A DNA stretch of 31,284 bases, from IMG/VR virus record IMGVR_UViG_3300009320_000083, positions 1 to 31,284 of that record; one strand, given 5' to 3'. This DNA comes from a virus. Position 1 is the stretch's first letter; every line of letters begins with the position of its first letter. Shown here piece after piece: positions 22,041 to 28,800 of this stretch. The translations under genes were made by a program, and so were the position numbers. The notes under the pieces are model-generated. The model did not search any database. It worked only from the letters and a program-made list of their open reading frames with translations, and had not been told where the DNA came from.

Positions 22041-23983
22041 GCTTGCGCTGGTTTTTGGTGAGCAGAATCCCGAAGACTCGCGATAATTCGATCCAGGTGT
22101 TTAATCGCGCGACTGACTGTATTGGCATCCATCCGAAGGCCAATACGGGAAGCGATGAGGAGATCGCACAACTTATTCAGCGTCTCCTCCAGCTGAGGAA
22201 TTGCGTCGACAAATGTCTGCACGTTCTCGTCATTCAGAAAGTTCAATGACAGGACATTGTCTACAGATTGGGGATCGTCTATGAGTGCTGCAATCTTCGC
22301 AAGCGGCGCTTTTGCGAAGACCAGAGGGCTAGCTGCCTGCTTACACCTCTCCATTCTCTCCATCTCCAACGTAATCTCACGACAAAGAACGGGCACGGCT
22401 TTTCTCGTGCGAGCTACTGCGATCTTCTCTCTTCCTTCTTCAGGCGGTGTTCCGAGCACAGCGAGGCTAAACAGCGCGTCATCAACGTCAGTCAATTCAG
22501 TACGCAGCACCTTCCCAAGCTTTACTACCCCCGGACCACGAAGGTTAAAGGTTTGGCCATCGAAAAACAACTCCGCCTGGCGGGGTCGATCTTGTGCGGC
22601 CGCGAGCTTTGTAAAACCCTCAGCGCTCGCAAACAGCGCTGTCTTTTTAGGCAGCGGCAGGAATCCCATATCGTCAGGTATCGCATACTCACCTTTGCTC
22701 AACTTCATCACGCCTTTCAAGCCAGGCGTGAGGCGCAGCGTCGCGCTCTCTCCCAGGAGAGTCTTTACTTTGTAGACAATCTCCTCCCCCCTCTTTACCT
22801 TATTAACGACGTTCATTGGAAGAAGAGCGACAGCGCTGCCTTGTCGAGCTAGGTAAAACACGCCATCGCCGGACGGCGGAACGTCAATGATGTTTGTGCC
22901 CTTCCCTACAAAACTTCCTGCGATCTGCTCCTGAATCGCGGATTCGCTGCCGTTAGAAAACACAGCGAGGCCGTGCTGCACGCCATCCAGATCTACGGTG
23001 CTAGGAAATACCCAACCCTGTACCTGACGGCCGTCTTTTGTCTTCACGTTGTACTGGCCGAAGTCTTTGATGGTTTCGATCTTCACATCGCTGAGGGTCT
23101 TTTTCTCCGGCGCGTCTGTAGACAACGTTACTGTACCATCGTTCTCTACTTTCCGAACGATGTCGTGGCCGACAGCCGTAACTGCAGTTGGGCGATCGAC
23201 GGTTTCGATCTTGGGCGCCAACGCCGCAGGATTTGCTGTTTTGATCTTGAAGCCGCCGGGGACTTTACTTACTTGAAGCACTGTCGCTGGAACAGCTGCG
23301 GTCGCTAGCTTCTCCAACTCCTCACCAGAGACGGGATGAACGTTGGCTAACTTCTCCACATACCCTCGGCCGCTGTCGTTGGCTAGTAGCGCAGCCCTGA
23401 CACGCGGCTGGCTCTCCAACTCTTGGCGAAAACGTTCCAAGTCGCTTGCATTGATAGTCGTTGCTATCTTCTCCAGCAGAGATCCCTGCACGCTGGCCAA
23501 TTTTGGCTGGTAGCCACCGTTGTAGGAAGCACGGCTGGTGGAGAGTAGATCTTCCACGAAGTTGGAGCCTGGCATGTTTTTACGGGAAGCCTCAAACATC
23601 TGGGGGCGGAACATCGCGCGCTGCAACCGCTCTCTTGTCAGCGGCCAGGCTTTCTTGCCCGCAAGGAATGTCTCGAACGATTCGAGCTTGCCGTCCTTTA
23701 CGATCACAGGAATCAAGACCGCCTTGATTCCCTGAATCTTCTCCTTCGTATCTCTTGGATTGATCGCGGTTTTGTTCTGCAGACGGACAGAGCCGAGCAA
23801 GTATCTCTTCTCCTCATCCTGCTCTTTGATGTCAAGAAGCATGTCGAACTTGGCAGCGAACGGCGCCTGCCTGTGCAAAGCGTTCAGAATTTCGCTCTCC
23901 CACCTCTCAGTGTTCTCTGAGAGAGTAATGGTGGCGGCCGCAACCTTCGTTTTTTGTTCCGGCCGGTCCAGGAATAGATTCAT
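22037..23983 (-). CDS. Large probable virion protein, 648 aa, rich in K-[IVL]-A motifs
   Basis: GAGGGAGAG lies three bases before the ATG. Residues 1-140 form a domain with FDMLLDIKEQDEEKRYLLGS, IKAVLIPVIVKDGKLESFET and PLTRERLQRAMFRPQMFEAS. A similar pattern occurs, as I recall, in large-phage structural proteins; unverified. Residues 150-240 are helical with LEKIATTI, VEKLANVH and LEKLATAA. Residues 240-460 are beta-rich (VENDGTVTLSTDAPEKKTLS; YNVKTKDGRQVQGWVF). The C-terminus is helical with REKIAVAR and LAKIAALI. It lacks typical portal features, although it is the only protein here of portal size. An internal head or injected protein is my preferred guess. Confidence 0.7.
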   Translation of the reverse strand: MNLFLDRPEQKTKVAAATITLSENTERWESEILNALHRQAPFAAKFDMLLDIKEQDEEKRYLLGSVRLQNKTAINPRDTKEKIQGIKAVLIPVIVKDGKLESFETFLAGKKAWPLTRERLQRAMFRPQMFEASRKNMPGSNFVEDLLSTSRASYNGGYQPKLASVQGSLLEKIATTINASDLERFRQELESQPRVRAALLANDSGRGYVEKLANVHPVSGEELEKLATAAVPATVLQVSKVPGGFKIKTANPAALAPKIETVDRPTAVTAVGHDIVRKVENDGTVTLSTDAPEKKTLSDVKIETIKDFGQYNVKTKDGRQVQGWVFPSTVDLDGVQHGLAVFSNGSESAIQEQIAGSFVGKGTNIIDVPPSGDGVFYLARQGSAVALLPMNVVNKVKRGEEIVYKVKTLLGESATLRLTPGLKGVMKLSKGEYAIPDDMGFLPLPKKTALFASAEGFTKLAAAQDRPRQAELFFDGQTFNLRGPGVVKLGKVLRTELTDVDDALFSLAVLGTPPEEGREKIAVARTRKAVPVLCREITLEMERMERCKQAASPLVFAKAPLAKIAALIDDPQSVDNVLSLNFLNDENVQTFVDAIPQLEETLNKLCDLLIASRIGLRMDANTVSRAIKHLDRIIASLRDSAHQKPAQA

Positions 23984-23993
23984 GTTCTCTCCC

Positions 23994-24257
23994 TCACGTT
24001 ATACGGCCGCCGGCGGAGTCTGCTGCCGAAGCCAGAATATGCTGAATAACAGCAAAAGCTATACTCTCTGCTATCACACGAGCAAGATCTTTGTCCATGT
24101 ACACCGGGCCAAGAGTCGTTTCCGCAGTCGATGTCATTGTGCCGCCTGGCCCCGGTACCTGTTTTACCTCAGCTCCCACAACACCCTTCAGCGTCAGAGG
24201 CGTTTTTGTTAAACCCTCGTATATGAGAGTCTCCAGCGCTTTTGCCGATAAAGCCAT
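23994..24257 (-). CDS. Small unknown protein after the spike gene, 87 aa
   Basis: I start at the ATG at 24257 (MALSAKALETLIYEGL), 7 bases after the spike gene stop; the frame open to 24296 overlaps that gene. The protein has an N-terminal helix, a beta hairpin-like Gly/Val segment (LKGVVGAEVKQVPGPGGTMT) and a C-terminal amphipathic helix (ARVIAESIAFAVIQHILASA). The ribosome site is weak. Adjacent to the spike gene, it may be a baseplate or spike accessory protein. No PAAR motif is visible. Confidence 0.6.
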   Translation of the reverse strand: MALSAKALETLIYEGLTKTPLTLKGVVGAEVKQVPGPGGTMTSTAETTLGPVYMDKDLARVIAESIAFAVIQHILASAADSAGGRIT

Positions 24258-24264
24258 TGTGAGA

Positions 24265-25449
24265 TTATAGGCCCACCTTAATAGTTTTGGAAACATGGTT
24301 TTCCATTTGGGCGATCTGAGCCGGTATGCTCGGCGGCATGTGTCCCTGGATCAAATGCTGTGTCAGCCACACATTAAGCAACGTACCAAGAACTGCTCGT
24401 TCTATAGGTGCTGCTCCAATTGCGACACTCAACGCGCCTATTACTTTTGCACCAGCCCACGTTTCGGAACTAACGGTACCTTTGATCGTTTGTGCGCCTG
24501 TAAGTGTTTTTTCTTCCATCCCCGTGATTAAGACTTCGCGCTTTCCGACGATAGATAATTTATCTGTTCCAGTAATCGTAGTTTCTCGACCGGCTTTGAT
24601 CGTATGCGTTACCTTTGAGGAGATCGTCTTTGTTTCATCACCATCTTCCGTGACCTCAAAAGAATACACTGGAGAAGAGACACTGCCCTCCTCTACATCA
24701 ATGTGTTCTGGCGCTACATCGATCTTAAACCGGGTGCTGGAACCCACGTGGCCCGCCTGAATTTGAACAGAGGCCTTGCTATCGTCAACAGCATCTTTTA
24801 AGGATAGCCGCCATAAGGCATCCGCGTCTGTGCCTGGATCTGACTCTTTTCGATCTACAGACCAGGTCAACTCCCCGCCTGGTGTACGTAGGGCGTAGTT
24901 TTCACACGAATCTCTGATCATATTAAGGACAGGGATGTATACCCTCTGACTCATTGGAGTAGATCCTATCTCCAACAAGCCGCCACGGTGAAGCACTATA
25001 TGATTACCGTCCCTCCCGATCAAAGCCATGGTGCCTGGATTGAAGCGGCGAGCTCCACCACTAAAATCAAGTGTTGATTCTACGGCCTCGACAGCACCGG
25101 AAGAAACAGGCGATGTGGCTACCTCTTCGGTTTCCGTACCGCCAGATCCAACACTGTCTTCGAGATTCTTCTCTACTACCGCGCTCTTTGGTCTTGGGGA
25201 GGCAACAAAACAGGAGATGAACGCCGGAGAGTTATCGCTCGGTAGTACAACTCTTACTGCGGCGCCGATCTCGGGCTCTACTAAAAAACCCTCCCCGCTG
25301 TGATTGTGAAAATACGGAGATCCAATAATTACGTCAGTCCATACCTCGGACTCGTACTCGCTGGTGACGGTACAAGTCTTGGTCACATGATCTATATCCG
25401 AGATAGTCCCGGATTTAGTCCACGAGGGCCCGAGGTTAGGATCATTCAT
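24265..25449 (-). CDS. Baseplate central spike protein (OB-fold plus beta-helix), 394 aa
   Basis: The protein fits the membrane-piercing spike of contractile tails, like P2 gpV, T4 gp5 or VgrG. Residues about 12-85 form an OB-fold (GTISDIDHVTKTCTVTSEYE; EPEIGAAVRVVLPSDNSPAF). A Ser/Thr/Glu-rich linker (about 88-140) follows, then ALIGRDGNHIVLHRGGLLEI, and residues about 280-350 are short repeated beta strands (KAGRETTITGTDKLSIVGKR; EVLITGMEEKTLTGAQTIKG) as in a triple-stranded beta-helix. No lysozyme domain is present. It overlaps the preceding gene as ATGA. Its presence suggests the phage has a contractile tail. Confidence 0.75.
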   Translation of the reverse strand: MNDPNLGPSWTKSGTISDIDHVTKTCTVTSEYESEVWTDVIIGSPYFHNHSGEGFLVEPEIGAAVRVVLPSDNSPAFISCFVASPRPKSAVVEKNLEDSVGSGGTETEEVATSPVSSGAVEAVESTLDFSGGARRFNPGTMALIGRDGNHIVLHRGGLLEIGSTPMSQRVYIPVLNMIRDSCENYALRTPGGELTWSVDRKESDPGTDADALWRLSLKDAVDDSKASVQIQAGHVGSSTRFKIDVAPEHIDVEEGSVSSPVYSFEVTEDGDETKTISSKVTHTIKAGRETTITGTDKLSIVGKREVLITGMEEKTLTGAQTIKGTVSSETWAGAKVIGALSVAIGAAPIERAVLGTLLNVWLTQHLIQGHMPPSIPAQIAQMENHVSKTIKVGL

Positions 25450-25847
25450 CGCTGTCCAGCTTTATAGGCTACGACAGGAGCCGAAGCAACAGCAACTGTC
25501 TTGCCCAGAGGCGATCGAGCCAAGTTTGCAGCAGCTCCGGTAAATCCTCCGTGAGCGATGGGCTTACCAGCCATATCAGTAACAAACTTGCCTGTGCCGG
25601 CCTTGCCTGCTTTCCAGTGCCGGGTGATGTAATCGCCAAAACCCTTCTCTCCGGACTTGACGCCCAAAACTCTCTGAGCCACGCCCTTTGCTCCCTTTTC
25701 CGCGCCTACCCCAAATGCCCTGGAAAGGCCGGCCAAACCGTCGCCTATATATCGCGCTCCAGCGTCCAGGACTCCGGCAGTTTTGAACTTGCGAATCTCT
25801 TCCAACTCCGCCAAGAAGGCCTCTGCTCGAATTTGTGCAACGTCCAT
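25446..25847 (-). CDS. Small Gly/Ala-rich basic protein between RNA polymerase and spike genes, 133 aa
   Basis: AGGAG lies five bases before the ATG, overlapping the end of the RNA polymerase gene's stop codon region (8-base gap). The N-terminus is a short helix (IRAEAFLAELEEIRKFKTAG). The rest is Gly/Lys/Ala-rich (YIGDGLAGLSRAFGVGAEKG; KAGKAGTGKFVTDMAGKPIA) with a hydrophobic end (PLGKTVAVASAPVVAYKAGQ). This resembles the other small Gly/Ala-rich proteins of the block (3400-3717, 15745-16431). Function unknown; virion association is inferred from context. Confidence 0.65.
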   Translation of the reverse strand: MDVAQIRAEAFLAELEEIRKFKTAGVLDAGARYIGDGLAGLSRAFGVGAEKGAKGVAQRVLGVKSGEKGFGDYITRHWKAGKAGTGKFVTDMAGKPIAHGGFTGAAANLARSPLGKTVAVASAPVVAYKAGQR

Positions 25848-25855
25848 CGTATCTC

Positions 25856-28800
25856 CTAGTAGGGCTTGCCTTGGCCAAACTCTGTGCCGTGGACTATGCC
25901 CGGCATGGGGTGCGTTCCGTGTATGTTACTCACCCATCCTCTATTTGCCGCGTCTATTACAGTACCGTGAAGTTTTTCTCTGTTCAAGCGCGCCATCCAA
26001 TCAGATCGAATATGCTTAGGCATGGCATTCACGCCTTTCAGGATAGGAGTTATGCGCGGAGGCTTATGCAGCTTCAGCTTCCTAGACTCTGCTTTGATCG
26101 ACGTAAGAGGAACGAGATCTCCGCGAATTAACTCTGGGTGCGTGCCGGGATCTTCTATCTGTCCGAGGTTTGTGACAGCACGAACTACCGTCTCCACCTC
26201 ACGGCGGCGAATACCCTGGTTTTTGTAAATCCCATGCAACTGCCCCGATAGATAGTTTTGTACGGTGGGCAAGTTTGTAAGGGGCAGCAGCTCGTGTGGA
26301 TTGATCGGGCCGCGAGATAATGGATCTCCGCGCTTTACAGCCGCGCCAGGTTTTAGGGCCGCACGCTTTCCCGGCATAGTAGGCATGCCACGATCGTGTG
26401 GAACATAATGCCTACGATCGCCGACAAATACATCGTGGCCGCCGGCTGGACTTTTTGTGATTCTCGTAACAGTTCCTGTAGCTGTGCTCAATGGCGCTGA
26501 TTTAGGAATCGTTTCCTGCATACCGATCAATTGCTGCACACGGCGAAAATCATCCGTGAGTTGAGCTTTCTGTTTGCCTACTTCCCCAACAGGGGAGGTG
26601 CCGCCCGAATGGAAGACCCGCATCGCTAATTGGGTTGATCGCTCCCCCAGAGCTTGCCCGGCGATCACGCCAACGTTCTTACCTCTGCTTGGCAACTCCC
26701 CATTCTGCGTTAGGCCATAGCATTTTGCGCACATTCCATCACCGTGCTCACAACGTAGCGGAGAACGCACAACTATTTTTGACACCTTATTGTTGTGCAA
26801 TCGGTCTCTGACGCCGGGAGTGATAAGCGTTCCAGCCGGTAGTGCATGTTTTCCAGCTTTTACCTCCTTCACCAAAAAACGATCGAGAACATCTTTTTCG
26901 GCCACAGGGAGACTGATACCTTTCTTAGTTCCGCAATCATCAGCTCCCACAACTTGATTGAGGACTGTATTCATTACCTGCTTCGTTACATATCCAGGCC
27001 CCGCCACACTCTGGACCTTCTGGATAATTCCCTTACGCGCGCCGCTCATGCTGGTCCAATAATCAGCTACGTCCAAACCTTCAGAATAAGATCTCTGTAT
27101 TGGAGTTGGAATAACTTCTCGCTTAGCGTTCATCATTAAACCAGGAGTCGCTACGATCTGCCGATAGGTCTCCATCGTCGGCTTCATCCCAGCTTGCATC
27201 ATACTCCACAAGCGAGATCCCTTCTTTCCATGAGTATCCTCAATGCCCTTTACTATTTTTTGACTTGCGCGATCGTAGATCGTTACGAGCCGTTTATCTC
27301 GTTCTTTTTGTGGCAGGCCCAACGCTCGAATTTTATCCGCCTCCACGTTCGCGCCTTTCATGATCTTCTCGCGCAAGACCTTGTCCGGCTTTAGATCTTT
27401 TAGACTTAGTGAGAAAGCGGTACTCGTGGCATAGGTATTACCTATATCCTTGAACTTATTAGCCACACGATCAAAAGAGTCCTTATGTTTCTTACCAACA
27501 ACAGAAAGCAGTTGCGACTGACCTTTCTTGTCTAATGCAATACTCCCATCGAGGATACCTTGCCGCTCGGCCTTCATCTCAGCCGGCAGTTCTTTGGCTA
27601 ACATAGATCGACCGACAGTTGTTCGTTGTCCTCCGATCGTAGCAACGTCGGTCATTCCCAGCTTACCTGTAGAGACCGCACGTGCTGCCTCTGCCGTAGT
27701 TTTATATGATTGTTTGGTGCCCTTCCCCTTCTGCCCGATCATATAGAGCCCCAACTGCATCTCTTTCGTCGGTTTATATATCAGCTTACCAGACGCGGGA
27801 GAAAATAGATTATTGGAGGGATGCATTTTCCTAGCTTCCGCTACATCTTGATCAGTGAGGGGGACATAGGCGTTCATTTTGTCACCGTCGAAATCGGCGT
27901 TGAATCCACTAGTTACGAGCGGGTGGATCTTAATTGCGCTGCCGCCGGTAAGCACGGGATTGAAAGCTTGCACGCCGTATTTATGAAGAACTGGATCTCG
28001 TTTTAAGATCAACGGCCTATGCTCTACCACACGATCGAGTGCACGTTTTGCCGTCTCTGTATTTTCTCTAACCTCCTTCTGCGCCATTCCGGGAGTCAGC
28101 CCTGTTATACCGCGCACTTCTCGCACGACGAACGGTTTGTACAACTCCATCGCCGCCTTTCTAGGAATACCTACTTGATCTAATCCTAGATCTGGCTCAG
28201 GTACGATCACGCCTCTTGCGCTTAGATCTTGGCGACGCTTGACTAATTTTCTTTGGTAGAACCCTTCGGCCGGTTTGCCTACTTTGCTGCCAGACTTATC
28301 GATCCTTCTGCCTCTAATGATATCTAAAATCCCGCGGAACTTTCTGTTTTGATACCCACCCAATCCCGCTACTGACTGGAGGCGATCGTAGATAGAAGCT
28401 CGACGCTTATCTAACTCAGATTGCGGCAACAGCTTTGATGCTTTTGCTAGCTGGTTCACTGACAACCCCAACGCCTTATACATTCCGTTGGTGTCGTCCT
28501 CGTTTAGATCTCCATTCGGCAAAACAGCTAGTGGCCGAAACGATGGCGGAAGCACAGGCACGTGCTTTACCATGTAAGCATCTGTAGGATTAAGATCATT
28601 CTTCTTGAGAGCTTGTAAAAATTTGATCTTTCTGTTCACCACATCCAATCTCTGACCCTTGAGAGATGGATTCTTCACTGCTTGGAGAGATGTCTTTAGA
28701 TCTTTGTCTACATCTACTTTCCCCAGCAAACTTTCAATCGCCTTCCCGTATCGAAGTCCGCCCTCCCCTTCTACTACCTTGCCTGTCTTCGCATCGATCC

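Noticed and set aside
22037-23983. Portal protein
   Set aside because: Size is right, but the beta-rich middle and many K-[IVL]-A motifs do not match portal architecture.
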